Positions 37,419-46,498 of a stretch of DNA of 64,000 nt are shown piece by piece. The stretch is from Liquorilactobacillus cacaonum DSM 21116 (GTDB taxonomy: Bacteria; Bacillota; Bacilli; Lactobacillales; Lactobacillaceae): NCBI RefSeq assembly GCF_001436735.1, contig NZ_AYZE01000014.1, positions 373,409 to 437,408 of the forward strand, written 5' to 3'. The notes under the pieces are model-generated. The model was not told where the DNA came from and did no database searches. It worked only from the letters and a program-made list of their open reading frames with translations. A program made the position numbers and the translations under genes. The stretch's first letter is position 1. Each line of letters opens with the position of its first letter.

Positions 37419-38729
37419 CTATTTACGCTTACGTTCTATTAAATGTATTGGTGTTCCAGTGAAATCAAAAGAATCTCGAATTTGATTTTCCAAAAAACGT
37501 TGGTATGAAAAATGCATTAACTCTGGATCATTGACAAAAACAACAAAAGTCGGTGGTTGTATAGCAACTTGGGTTGTGTAATAAATTCTGAGTCTCTTTC
37601 CATGATCTGTTGGTGTTGGATTACGAGCAATTGCATCCATAATAACATCGTTTAGAACAGCTGATGGAATTCTTCTTTGATGATTATCATTAATTTTCTT
37701 AATTAATTCTGGAAGTTTATCAAGTCGTTGTTTTGTTAAGGCAGAAACAAAAATGATTGGTGCATAACTCAAGTATTGAAATTCTTGTCGAATTTTTTCT
37801 TCGAAATCAGACATTGTGTGATTATCTTTTTTGAGTGTATCCCATTTATTAACTAAAATGATAATTCCACGGCCAGCCTCATGTGCATAGCCAGCAACTT
37901 TTTTATCTTGTTCTCTGATTCCTTCTTCTGCATTTAAAACTACCAAAACTACATTTGACCGGTCAATTGCACGCATTGCTCTTAAAACAGAATATTTTTC
38001 TGTATTTTCATAAACCTTACCACGTTTTCTAATCCCCGCAGTATCAATTACTGTGAATTCATCGCCTTCATTTGAAATAAAAGGAGTATCTATTGCATCG
38101 CGAGTTGTTCCTTCAATATTAGAAACAATTACCCGATTTTCTCCAAGGATTGCATTTACTAAAGAGGATTTTCCAACATTAGGACGACCAATCAAACTGA
38201 ATTTGATAGTTGTATCTTCTTCTTCTTCTTCTCTTTTTGGAAAAGAATGACAAATTTTATCTAACAAATCACCAATCCCTATTCCGTGAGTACTTGAAAT
38301 AGCTATTGGTTCACCAAAGCCAAGTGAGTAAAAATCAAATATATCTCCCCTAAGTTCTGGATTATCAACTTTATTGACCGCTAAAATAATAGGTTTATCG
38401 GATTTATATAAGATACGTGCCACCTTTTCATCAGCATCTGTTATGCTCTCTTTGACACTTACAACAAACACAATTACATCAGCTTCATCAATCGCAATTT
38501 CTGCTTGTTCCGTAATTTGTGTTAAAAATGGTTCGTCCCCGATATCAATACCACCAGTATCAATTAAGTTGAATTTTTGGCCAAGCCATTCACTGTGTGT
38601 ATATATTCTATCCCTAGTAACACCTGGAATATCTTCAACAATTGAAATTCTTTCACCAGCAATTCTATTAAATACCGTTGATTTTCCAACATTTGGACGG
38701 CCGACAATTGCTACAACTGGGTTTGCCAT
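37419..38729 (-). CDS. der: Ribosome-associated GTPase Der (EngA)
   Basis: Double GTPase required for 50S subunit maturation. The 436 residues contain two G-domains, each with its P-loop ([11 protein letters not shown] and [11 protein letters not shown]), DTGG/DTAG switch II, and NKVD/NKWD, followed by a KH-like C-terminal domain. The start at 38729 ([10 protein letters not shown]) follows GAGGG by about seven bases; 24 further upstream codons are unlike the family. The upstream inverted repeat at 38763-38780 lies in its presumed promoter. Confidence 0.97.
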   Translation of the reverse strand: MANPVVAIVGRPNVGKSTVFNRIAGERISIVEDIPGVTRDRIYTHSEWLGQKFNLIDTGGIDIGDEPFLTQITEQAEIAIDEADVIVFVVSVKESITDADEKVARILYKSDKPIILAVNKVDNPELRGDIFDFYSLGFGEPIAISSTHGIGIGDLLDKICHSFPKREEEEEDTTIKFSLIGRPNVGKSSLVNAILGENRVIVSNIEGTTRDAIDTPFISNEGDEFTVIDTAGIRKRGKVYENTEKYSVLRAMRAIDRSNVVLVVLNAEEGIREQDKKVAGYAHEAGRGIIILVNKWDTLKKDNHTMSDFEEKIRQEFQYLSYAPIIFVSALTKQRLDKLPELIKKINDNHQRRIPSAVLNDVIMDAIARNPTPTDHGKRLRIYYTTQVAIQPPTFVVFVNDPELMHFSYQRFLENQIRDSFDFTGTPIHLIERKRK

Positions 38730-38762
38730 TTTACATCCCTCTTTTCTATTAAAATATATTAA

Positions 38763-38780
38763 TTTGCTTATATCAGCAAA
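38763..38780. repeat. 18-bp inverted repeat upstream of der
   Basis: TTTGCTTATATCAGCAAA is palindromic at eight of nine pairs. It lies between the rpsA terminator and der and overlaps a possible -35 element, so it could be an operator; no regulator is suggested by the sequence. Confidence 0.4.
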
Positions 38781-38809
38781 AAAACGATAGATATTCAACA
38801 ATCTATCGC
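38777..38809 (-). terminator. Terminator of cmk-rpsA
   Basis: On the minus strand CGATAGAT pairs with ATCTATCG around an eight-base loop, followed by seven T. Confidence 0.8.
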
Positions 38810-38873
38810 TTCTGTGCTAAAGAATAACTACTAGATTTATTTAATACTGAACTACTTGAAAGATTTTACTTAA

Positions 38874-40073
38874 TTAGTCTTCATCCTTCAAATCACCAAT
38901 AAGATCTCCAAGTGTAAATCCAGTGCTTTCTTCAGGAAGTTCAACTTTTTCTTTCTGAGGAGCTTTCTTTTGTTCATCACTAGCAACACTCGGCTTTTCT
39001 TCGAGTGCTTTAATTGATAATGCCAAGCGGTGCTCATCTGGATGTACATTTAGAACCTTAACTTTTACAACTTCACCTGAAGTTAAAACTTCATTTGGTG
39101 TAGCGATATGTTTATGTGAAATTTGAGAAATATGCACAAGACCTTCTACCCCAGGGAAAATTTCAACAAAAGCTCCAAAACTCGTAAGGCGTTTTACAGT
39201 ACCTTCAAGTACATCGCCTTCAGCAACTTTTTCTGCAATATTATCCCATGGTTGTGGTAAGGTTTGCTTGATTGAAAGTGAAATACGGTTCTTTTCAGAA
39301 TCAATGGAAAGCACTTTAACTTTTACAGATTCACCAACTTTTAGAGCATCGGATGGTTTATTCACTCTTTCAAATGAAATCTCTGAAACATGCACTAATC
39401 CATCAATACCACCAAGATCTACGAAAGCTCCAAAGTTTGTTAAACGAGCAACTTTACCTTCAACAAAATCACCAACAACTAAATTAGACAATGTCTCAGC
39501 TTTTTTAGCGTCACGAGCTGCCTTAACAATTTCTTTGTGTGAAAGAATTAAACGGTTCTCACTTGGTTCGATTTCGATAATCTTAAGCTCAAGTTCCTTA
39601 CCTTTGTATTGATTTAAATCTTCTACAAAGCGATCATCAACCATCGATGCAGGAATAAAGCCACGAACTCCAGCATCAACAACCAATCCACCCTTAACTA
39701 CTTGAGTTACAGGTGCAACAATCGTTTCGCCTGATTCAAATTTTTTCTCGATTTCATCCCATATTTTGCGTGATTCGAGACGACGTTGGGATAACAAATA
39801 GCTACCGCCTTCTTTATCTGAACCAATCCGAGAAATAATTACAAGGTCAATCACGTCACCTATAGTAATATTATCAGAAACTTCTTCGTCAGGTTTAAGG
39901 CTTAATTCTTTAAATGGAACTACACCTTCAACGCCAGCTCCTTCAATTCCAACAATAACTTGTTTAGCATCATCAATGGCTAAAACTTCACCCTTAACCA
40001 CATCACCAATTTTAACTTCATTAACGCTATTTAAAGCCTCTAATAAATCCTTATTTGCATCTGTTTCACTCAT
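38874..40073 (-). CDS. rpsA: Ribosomal protein S1-like protein (four S1 domains)
   Basis: RNA-binding protein that helps mRNA engage the 30S subunit. The 399 residues hold four S1 motifs beginning near GDVVKGEVLAIDD, GETIVAPVTQVVKGG, GDFVEGKVARLTNFGAFVDLG and GDVLEGTVKRLTSFGAFVEI, followed by an acidic tail. Four domains (not the six of E. coli S1) is the usual Firmicute form. The ATG at 40073 follows AAGGAGG by nine bases; 18 codons upstream of it read poorly. It follows cmk, as in B. subtilis and E. coli. Confidence 0.94.
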   Translation of the reverse strand: MSETDANKDLLEALNSVNEVKIGDVVKGEVLAIDDAKQVIVGIEGAGVEGVVPFKELSLKPDEEVSDNITIGDVIDLVIISRIGSDKEGGSYLLSQRRLESRKIWDEIEKKFESGETIVAPVTQVVKGGLVVDAGVRGFIPASMVDDRFVEDLNQYKGKELELKIIEIEPSENRLILSHKEIVKAARDAKKAETLSNLVVGDFVEGKVARLTNFGAFVDLGGIDGLVHVSEISFERVNKPSDALKVGESVKVKVLSIDSEKNRISLSIKQTLPQPWDNIAEKVAEGDVLEGTVKRLTSFGAFVEIFPGVEGLVHISQISHKHIATPNEVLTSGEVVKVKVLNVHPDEHRLALSIKALEEKPSVASDEQKKAPQKEKVELPEESTGFTLGDLIGDLKDED

Positions 40074-40164
40074 GGACCATGTCCTCCTTAACGACTCAAC
40101 TCTAATCTCTATTCTAGCCGAATTCAATTAAAAATTCCAGTTAAAATATACTTTTAGTGAGATT

Positions 40165-40836
40165 TCAAGCTTTTTTTTCAATTATTTTCATTATTTTGAC
40201 AATTACTTGTTCAATTGTCAAATTTGTTGTATCTAATTTGATTGCGTCTTCTGCTTTTACAAGTGGAGAGATTGAACGTGTAGAATCCTTATAGTCTCTT
40301 TTTTCAATCTCTTGCTCCAAAATCGCAAGAGGCGTATCAATCCCTTTTGAAATATTTTCTTTATATCGGCGCAAAGCTCTTTCTTTTACACTAGCTACCA
40401 TAAAAATTTTTATGTCTGCATCAGGTAAAACTGTTGTTCCAATATCACGACCATCCATCACGATTCCACCTGCAGAAGCAATTTTTTGCTGTAAATCGGT
40501 GAGATATTTTCGGACAGCTACCTGAGCTGCAACAGTTGAAACATTATTACTGATTTTAGGCATTCTAATTTCTTTTGTTACTTCTTGATTATTAACAAAA
40601 ACTTGCTGTCCGTCTTCAGAAGGTACAAATTTGATAGTTATATCATCTAGAACTTTTTCTAATTCTAACTCATTATCCAACGGAATGTCTTTTTGTATTG
40701 CTGCCCAAGTCACTGAACGATACATTGCACCAGTATCGCAGTACACATAATTCAAATTATGAGCAACTAATTTTGCAATTGTACTTTTACCAGCAGAAGC
40801 AGGTCCATCAATTGCAATTTGTAATAATTTTGCCAT
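40165..40836 (-). CDS. cmk: Cytidylate kinase
   Basis: Phosphorylates CMP and dCMP. The 223-residue NMP kinase has the P-loop AIDGPASAGKST, the substrate-binding YCDTGAMYRS, the CMP-specific insert with MDGRDIGTTVLPDADIKIF and the lid segment RALRRYKE followed by RDYKDSTRSISPL. Typical of the bacterial CMK family. It forms the cmk-rpsA-der-hup neighbourhood common to Firmicutes. Confidence 0.96.
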   Translation of the reverse strand: MAKLLQIAIDGPASAGKSTIAKLVAHNLNYVYCDTGAMYRSVTWAAIQKDIPLDNELELEKVLDDITIKFVPSEDGQQVFVNNQEVTKEIRMPKISNNVSTVAAQVAVRKYLTDLQQKIASAGGIVMDGRDIGTTVLPDADIKIFMVASVKERALRRYKENISKGIDTPLAILEQEIEKRDYKDSTRSISPLVKAEDAIKLDTTNLTIEQVIVKIMKIIEKKA

Positions 40837-40900
40837 TTTGAGTAAGCCTTTCTGATTATAAATTTAGATTTGTAAAAAAGAAATACTTCTATTTTTGTTT

Positions 40901-41515
40901 CTATTTAACACGTATTGACTGTCCTGGCGTAAGTGTTGAACTTGCGCTAAGTGTAGGATTTAACTCAAGTAATTCCTGAACAGTGAGACCATTGTTAACA
41001 GCTACACGATACATACCCTGGCCAGCAGCAACGGTCACATATTCACCACTCGCTGTCGAAGAAGAATTGGATGCTACACTTGGCGTACTTGAAGAAGTTG
41101 TCGTACTTTCACTTGAACTGGCAGCAACATAACTAGAGCTACTTGAAGATTCATCTTCAGTGTATTCATTTGTAGAGCTTGTAGCTGAGGAAACAGCTAC
41201 AGAACTTGAAGAAGATACTTTTTTTGACGATGCCTTTTTTGAACTGCTTTTTTTACTCGAACTAGATTCAGCAACATCAATATTACTACCACCGCCAGAA
41301 GCTGATTGTGATGTGTTTTGTGATATAAAGTAAAGTGCGACTGTTCCTAGAATAATTGCAATAAAAACGACCAATAACGATGTAGTTAACACACTATTAG
41401 CACGACTGCTCTTTCGACTCGCTGAACGTGAATAATTTCCACTATTATCTCGAACATTGTCAAAAGATTTATCCCAAGGTTGTTGTTTTTCTTGGTCTGA
41501 AGTTTTACGACTCAT
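40901..41515 (-). CDS. LysM domain protein with Ser-rich linker
   Basis: A 204-residue type II membrane or wall-associated protein: a charged cytoplasmic N-terminus (1-42), one membrane segment (about 43-65, LTTSLLVVFIAIILGTVAL), a linker of about 90 residues that is mostly serine with K, T, A and V, and a C-terminal LysM domain (about 157-204, VTVAAGQGMYRVAVNNGLTV). LysM binds peptidoglycan. The Ser-rich linker is a likely glycosylation target (inference). It is in the position of B. subtilis ypbE, next to recS. Confidence 0.88.
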   Translation of the reverse strand: MSRKTSDQEKQQPWDKSFDNVRDNSGNYSRSASRKSSRANSVLTTSLLVVFIAIILGTVALYFISQNTSQSASGGGSNIDVAESSSSKKSSSKKASSKKVSSSSSVAVSSATSSTNEYTEDESSSSSSYVAASSSESTTTSSSTPSVASNSSSTASGEYVTVAAGQGMYRVAVNNGLTVQELLELNPTLSASSTLTPGQSIRVK

Positions 41516-41601
41516 AAAAATTTCCCCCTCAAATAATCATATATATTCTACCATAGGTTTATATAGCAAGTCATAATTCTTTACTTAAGAATTACTTTAA
41601 G

Positions 41602-43044
41602 TTATAAAGTTTTAAAAAAAATATCCAGGATATCTTCATAATCTGATACTTGATTAATAATTTGTTCTTTTTTCTCTTTCTCACATTTAAAATAGTCTAT
41701 ATTGATTGGTTCACCCTTTAATTGACAACAATCAACACCGTGCTTAGTTTGCATTTCTTCATCAAAATATTGCAATAGGAATTTTCTTTTACAACTAGGT
41801 GTCTCAATATATTCCAAAAGATACATTAATTTATTATATTTCTCCTGGCGCCTTTTTAAAAAAATTTGTTTTATTTCAGAAGTAGGAATTCCTTGCTCAA
41901 AATAATATTGTAAAACATTCTCTTTGTCAGAAACATTAGCAACAGTACCTTTAGGTTGAAAATTTTCAATATCAAAATCATCAGGTAAACTATTAATGCT
42001 TAGTTGCTCTTGTAAATTAATATCTGCTTTGGTATAGAGTAAAATTGCAAGGCTCCTTTCCCCATTTCTTCCGGCTCTTCCAATTTCTTGCACGTAACTT
42101 TCCAAGTCACTTGGAAGATGATAGTGAATAACAAAACGAACATCTTTCTTATTAATTCCCATTCCAAAAGCGCTTGTTGCACAAATGATATCTAACTGAT
42201 TCTCCATAAACTGATGTTGAGTCATATACCGATCCCTAGAACTTAAAGCAGCATGATAAGGTGCTATACGAAGACTTGTTTCCGCCTTTAGTAATTCACT
42301 AATCTTGTTTGCCTGTTTTTTACTTGAAAAATAAATTATTCCAGGAGATTTTAATTTTTTAACTATATCAATTAGGTAAGTGTTCTTTTCATAATTTGAT
42401 ATGGTTTCATGAACACCCAAAAAAATATTAGGTCGATCAACTGAGCGCCGGACGACAAATTTTTTTTCATCGTTGGAGAACAAATTGTGTTGAATATCTT
42501 GGGCAACATTGTTTGTTGCTGTTGCTGTTAATGCAAGAGTTAGCGGATTATGTAATAAATGACGAAACTTTTTTATCCTTAAATAATCCGGGCGAAAATC
42601 CGGTCCCCACTGAGAAATACAATGAGCTTCATCAACTACTAAAAGACCGATTGATAACATAGCCAATTTTTTTTCAACCAGATCATTTTTTAACATTTCT
42701 GGTGATAAATAGATAAAGGAATAATCAGAAATATTTGCTAATATCATTTGCTTGTCTACAAATGATAATTCAGAGGTTAATGCAATTACCTTTTTTTCAC
42801 CGGCATATTTTAGTTGCTCTATTTGATCATGCATCAATGATAATAATGGTGAAATGACAATGACAGTTTTTTTTAAAATTTTACCTGTCAGCTGGTAGCA
42901 CAAAGACTTGCCCGTACCTGTTGGCAAAATTCCTAGTGTTGATTTACCTTCTAACAAATTTTCGATAATTTCACTTTGACCCCTCTTAAAATCGGAATAG
43001 CCGTAATAATGTTTTAAAAAATTTTTCAGTTGACTACTATCCAA
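41602..43044 (-). CDS. RecQ-family DNA helicase (RecS type)
   Basis: Superfamily 2 DNA helicase of 480 residues. Motif I ILPTGTGKSLCYQL, DEAH motif VVDEAHCISQWGPDFRPDY, motif III ALTATA, motif VI QEIGRAGRNG, and a partial zinc-binding part with CKRKFLLQYFDEE and VDCCQLKG. It lacks the RQC winged helix and HRDC of full-length RecQ, which fits the short RecS branch. The TTG at 43044 follows AAAGGAG by eight bases and overlaps the ypbB-type stop by eight bases (TTGGATAG). recS and ypbB are neighbours in B. subtilis too. Confidence 0.9.
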   Translation of the reverse strand: MDSSQLKNFLKHYYGYSDFKRGQSEIIENLLEGKSTLGILPTGTGKSLCYQLTGKILKKTVIVISPLLSLMHDQIEQLKYAGEKKVIALTSELSFVDKQMILANISDYSFIYLSPEMLKNDLVEKKLAMLSIGLLVVDEAHCISQWGPDFRPDYLRIKKFRHLLHNPLTLALTATATNNVAQDIQHNLFSNDEKKFVVRRSVDRPNIFLGVHETISNYEKNTYLIDIVKKLKSPGIIYFSSKKQANKISELLKAETSLRIAPYHAALSSRDRYMTQHQFMENQLDIICATSAFGMGINKKDVRFVIHYHLPSDLESYVQEIGRAGRNGERSLAILLYTKADINLQEQLSINSLPDDFDIENFQPKGTVANVSDKENVLQYYFEQGIPTSEIKQIFLKRRQEKYNKLMYLLEYIETPSCKRKFLLQYFDEEMQTKHGVDCCQLKGEPINIDYFKCEKEKKEQIINQVSDYEDILDIFFKTL

Positions 43045-44062
43045 TATTTTTACTCCTTTCAATCTGAAATAATCTAAATTTGAAAAATTCTATTTTATTA
43101 TCTAATTGCCTGTATTCCCAATCAATCGGATTACCCTTGAAAGTATTCATTAGTATACTATAATCATCATGCGTAATAATTTTACTATAACTAAAATCAT
43201 TACGCAAAATAGCACTTTCTAACAAATGCTCTTTAATTGTGCTGATTTTTAAATTTCTCTGTGTTGCAATTTTATTAGCTGTTAAATTTTCTTTAAATAA
43301 CTGATATGAAATCTCTGTACTTTTTGACAATTGACTCAGATTACTAAAGGGAGCAATCAGTTGTCTAAAAAGACCATCTTCTTTTAGAAGAAAAAAAGCA
43401 AATTGCATACTCAAATCACGCCAAAGTAATAAAATTTCTTCCTTAGAAAACTGTGGTATTAAAACTGTGATTTGTTCCGCAGTTTGCCCAATATTAGCAT
43501 GTCCGGTAAAAAGAGCCATAAAGATATTGCCGTATTCGTGTGGAAATTCGCCCAAAAAAGTTAATAATTTCTGTTTAAGAACTTGCGGTAACTCACTTCT
43601 ATCTTTTACTAATGATAACCATTTTTTCAACGCAAATTGGGCTCTTAGTGGAGAGTTTACTACATAGTATTTTTTGTTGTGATATGAAAGTTCTGATATA
43701 ACTTGTATAAGTAATGGTAATAGCTCTAACCATCGCTTTTCATTAATATATTGAAAAATATATGGTTTTGAAATTACATATGTATTATCAAGATATTCTT
43801 TCTTTTGAAAAATTCCTTCAGCCGTAAGAACAAGGCCTTTCGGTGTAGCTAATAAATATTTATTTTTTATTAATTTATTTATTTGTAAATCAAACTTTTT
43901 TTCATCTAATGTCGGTTCAACATTTAACCAATCTAAAATATGATATTGCATTCCCCAATAAAGGTTTGAAACTGTTCTTTTATTACAAAGTATCTGTCTA
44001 ATCACAATAGGTCGTCTAGATTGAGTCTCTGAAAAAAAGAGTAACCATTTTTTTTCACCCAC
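43037..44062 (-). CDS. YpbB-like helix-turn-helix protein
   Basis: A 341-residue protein of the YpbB family, always found next to recS; function not established. The C-terminal third carries an HTH-like block (LFKENLTANKIATQRNLKISTIKEHLLESAIL), typical of the HTH_40 domain. The middle is largely helical. GTG start with AGGAGGG six bases upstream. The overlap with the helicase start argues that the two proteins act together in DNA metabolism (inference). Confidence 0.8.
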   Translation of the reverse strand: MGEKKWLLFFSETQSRRPIVIRQILCNKRTVSNLYWGMQYHILDWLNVEPTLDEKKFDLQINKLIKNKYLLATPKGLVLTAEGIFQKKEYLDNTYVISKPYIFQYINEKRWLELLPLLIQVISELSYHNKKYYVVNSPLRAQFALKKWLSLVKDRSELPQVLKQKLLTFLGEFPHEYGNIFMALFTGHANIGQTAEQITVLIPQFSKEEILLLWRDLSMQFAFFLLKEDGLFRQLIAPFSNLSQLSKSTEISYQLFKENLTANKIATQRNLKISTIKEHLLESAILRNDFSYSKIITHDDYSILMNTFKGNPIDWEYRQLDNKIEFFKFRLFQIERSKNIG

Positions 44063-44126
44063 AAATAGCCCTCCTTTTTTAATAACATATCTATTCTACA
44101 TTATTAATACGGAATTGGGTGAGAAT

Positions 44127-44195
44127 ATGAAAAAAATTGGTAATTATTTTAAAATTGCAAAAGAATCATGTACAACAATATTATTGTCTAGCTGA
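44127..44195 (+). CDS. Possible 22-residue peptide
   Basis: A short frame, MKKIGNYFKIAKESCTTILL plus two serines and a stop, preceded by GGGTGAG four bases before the ATG. It is divergent from the ypbB-type gene and convergent with ribU. No promoter was found and no homologue is recognised, so it may be chance. The basic start with one cysteine is compatible with a peptide signal or a gene fragment. Confidence 0.25.
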   Translation: MKKIGNYFKIAKESCTTILLSS

Positions 44196-44213
44196 TGGTT
44201 TTTTATAGGAACC

Positions 44214-44254
44214 AAAAAAGTTAGACTATAATGCAACCATTAGCCTAACTTTTC
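44214..44254 (-). terminator. Terminator of ribU
   Basis: On the minus strand AAAAGTTAGGCTAATG pairs with CATTATAGTCTAACTTTT around a short loop, followed by T residues. Confidence 0.8.
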
Positions 44255-44296
44255 ACTGACATATTAATATTTATTCAATTTTAAATCCTGCATAAT

Positions 44297-44878
44297 TTAT
44301 TTTAGTACTATTGATCTGGAAACTATCCATTCGCGCAACTTAACAAATAAGACCCAAAAAACAATACCAACTAGTAATCCTTTTATTAAATTAAAAGGCA
44401 CAATTCCAATTAAAACAAATTTTGCAAGTGGCATAGATAGCTTCATACCCAAAATGCTCATATATAGTGGCATAAATACAAAATAATTGGCTAGAGATAA
44501 AATGACAGTTAAACTCAGTGTTCCAAACATTATTGATCTAATAATATTCCAAAAGTTGACTGCATGATGGTTACGTAATGTAAAAAATATTGGCAACGTC
44601 AATGTTAAAGAGGCAATAAAATTAGTTGCCACACCAATTAGATTATCAAGCGAAGGTCCTGAGATTAAAAAATAAAGAATTGAGCGAATCAAAGCAATCT
44701 CAATACCACCTAAAGGTCCCAAAATGAACATTCCAAACAAAATAGGAATATCCGAAAAATCAACTTTCATATATGGAACTAAAGGAATTACGACAAAAGA
44801 CAAAAACATTAACAAATATGAAATTCCAGCTAAACTAGCAGAAATAACATAACGACGAGTAGCAGTATAGACCATCAA
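44297..44878 (-). CDS. ribU: Riboflavin ECF transporter S component RibU
   Basis: Substrate-binding membrane subunit of an energy-coupling-factor transporter for riboflavin. The 193 residues form about six membrane segments with the family features LAGISYLLMFLSFVVIPLVPYMKVDFSDIPILFGMFILGP, the last part holding the PDxSxxP-like turn and a cytoplasmic-loop Asp. The required EcfA-EcfT module is not in the window. An FMN riboswitch with a terminator lies directly upstream, which establishes the substrate class. AGGAGG precedes the ATG. Ends in its own terminator. Confidence 0.93.
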   Translation of the reverse strand: MMVYTATRRYVISASLAGISYLLMFLSFVVIPLVPYMKVDFSDIPILFGMFILGPLGGIEIALIRSILYFLISGPSLDNLIGVATNFIASLTLTLPIFFTLRNHHAVNFWNIIRSIMFGTLSLTVILSLANYFVFMPLYMSILGMKLSMPLAKFVLIGIVPFNLIKGLLVGIVFWVLFVKLREWIVSRSIVLK

Positions 44879-44920
44879 AAAAACCTCCTGATGTTCATCT
44901 TCACGGATCCATTTGAATAC

Positions 44921-44949
44921 AAAAAACCTGCTGATCAGAGACCAACAGG
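44921..44949 (-). terminator. Riboswitch-controlled terminator before ribU
   Basis: On the minus strand CCTGTTGGTC pairs with GATCAGCAGG, followed by six T, 30-odd bases after the FMN aptamer and before the ribU start. Expected to form when FMN is bound and stop transcription. Confidence 0.85.
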
Positions 44950-44980
44950 GTTAAATGACATTTTATAATCAAACAAGCCC

Positions 44981-45095
44981 TATCTTCTTTATCCAGACTT
45001 TACTGTCGGTTTTGGAATTACACCAAATCAACTGCATAAATGCAGGTCGCGGACTTTTACCGCCGGTCGGGATTTTCACCCTGCCCCTGAAGATA
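44981..45095 (-). promoter_or_regulatory. FMN riboswitch (RFN element)
   Basis: The conserved RFN core is present on the minus strand: AGGGGCAGGGTGAAAATCCC and GACCGGCGGTA, then AGTCCGCGACCTGC, and the closing helix P1 formed by TATCTTC (45089-45095) with GAAGATA (44981-44987). FMN binding is known to down-regulate the downstream riboflavin gene, here ribU, by transcription termination. Confidence 0.96.
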
Positions 45096-45159
45096 AACCA
45101 TATTATTTTTATTACAAAACAAAGTGTAGCACTATTTTTTCATTAATGCAACTATTTAT

Positions 45160-45879
45160 TTACTTATTTTTAAGATGTAAAACTTCGTCATTTGTTAATT
45201 CTCGGTATTCACCGGATGTCAAGCCATCCAAAGTTAAAAAACCGTACGTTTCACGCTTTAATTTTTCCACTGGATGTCCAATTGCATCAAACATTTTTTT
45301 AACTTGATGATAACGACCTTCATGAATTGTCAGCGAAACCAATGATTTATTTTTTTTCTGATCAGAAGATAATAACTTTGCTTTCGCAGGTGCTGTCTTC
45401 TTTCCCTCAATTGTTATACCCAACCTTAGCTTTTTAAAGTCTTCATTTGCTGGAATACCTGAAACTTTAGCAACGTATGTTTTGGCAATCTTATTTCTAG
45501 GATGCATCAATTTATTAGCTAAATCCCCATCATTTGTCATGAGTAACAATCCTGATGTATCATAATCTAATCGTCCTACCGGATAAATTCGCTGCTCAAC
45601 ATTTTTAAAATAATCAGTTACAACTTTCCTTTCCTTATCATCGCTTGCTGCTGTAATTACTCCTCTAGGTTTATAAAAAAGGAAATATACTTTTTTTTCT
45701 ATATCTAGTGTTTTGCCTGAAACTACAACTACATCGCTAACTGATACTTTTGTCCCTAATTCCTTAACAATTTTTCCATTAACAGAAACTAGTCCAGCCA
45801 AAATCATTTTTTCAGAAGCTCTTCTTGAAGCTACTCCAGCATTTGCCATGACCTTTTGTAATCGTTCAGTTGTTTCCAT
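45160..45879 (-). CDS. rluB: 23S rRNA pseudouridine synthase, RluB family
   Basis: Modifies one uridine of 23S rRNA. The 240-residue protein has an N-terminal S4 RNA-binding domain (about 1-60, RLQKVMANAGVASRRASEKMI) and the RsuA/RluB catalytic domain with the aspartate in VGRLDYDTSGLLLMTNDGDL. The ATG at 45879 follows GGGAGA by eight or nine bases; upstream in-frame residues are hydrophobic and unlike the family. It follows scpB by 19 bases, the common scpA-scpB-rluB order. Confidence 0.92.
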   Translation of the reverse strand: METTERLQKVMANAGVASRRASEKMILAGLVSVNGKIVKELGTKVSVSDVVVVSGKTLDIEKKVYFLFYKPRGVITAASDDKERKVVTDYFKNVEQRIYPVGRLDYDTSGLLLMTNDGDLANKLMHPRNKIAKTYVAKVSGIPANEDFKKLRLGITIEGKKTAPAKAKLLSSDQKKNKSLVSLTIHEGRYHQVKKMFDAIGHPVEKLKRETYGFLTLDGLTSGEYRELTNDEVLHLKNK

Positions 45880-45898
45880 GTTTTTTTCTCCCATTTCT

Positions 45899-46495
45899 TT
45901 ATTTAGTATCTTCAAAAGTTTGATTAAATAAATCAAGTAAATTTTGTTCACCACTACCACTATCAAGTGCAACTTCATCAGAAACTTCTGGTAATGGCGG
46001 CAAATCCTCTAAGGAGTGTAATCCAAAGTAATTTAAAAAGTTTTCTGTTGTTGTGTATAAGATAGGTCTTCCTGGAGCATCTAAGCGTCCATCTTCTTTA
46101 ATAAGTTCAAAAGCTAATAACTTTTGAATAGAGCCATGTGATTTAATCCCACGGATTTCATCAATTTTTACTCTTGTAACCGGTTGTTGATATGCAATAA
46201 TTGCTAATGCCTCTAATGATGCACGCGAAAGTTTAGTCATATTTGGTGTTTCAAAATAACTCTTTAATAACATTGCAAAATTACTTTTGGTTGCTAGACG
46301 ATAAACTTCATCTGTGGCAATTATCTCTAAAGAACAGCTTGGATCTTTTTCATACTTCTTTTTCAATAGATTTATTTGTTCCATCACAGCTGGCTTAAGC
46401 AAACCCATTAACTGAGAAATTTCATTTAATGATATTCCTTCGTTTCCAGATACAAAAAGGAGTGCTTCAATTTTTGCTAAAATCATTGATGACAT
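45899..46495 (-). CDS. scpB: Segregation and condensation protein B
   Basis: Binds ScpA and SMC in the chromosome condensation complex. The 198-residue protein has two winged-helix domains (about 1-75 and 85-160) with the family marks ILAKIEALLFVSGNEGI, SRASLEALAIIAYQQPVTRVKIDEIRG and GRPILYTTTENFLNYFGL. GAGGAG lies ten bases upstream of its start, inside the end of scpA. smc itself is not in the window. Confidence 0.95.
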   Translation of the reverse strand: MSSMILAKIEALLFVSGNEGISLNEISQLMGLLKPAVMEQINLLKKKYEKDPSCSLEIIATDEVYRLATKSNFAMLLKSYFETPNMTKLSRASLEALAIIAYQQPVTRVKIDEIRGIKSHGSIQKLLAFELIKEDGRLDAPGRPILYTTTENFLNYFGLHSLEDLPPLPEVSDEVALDSGSGEQNLLDLFNQTFEDTK

Positions 46496-46498
46496 TGA

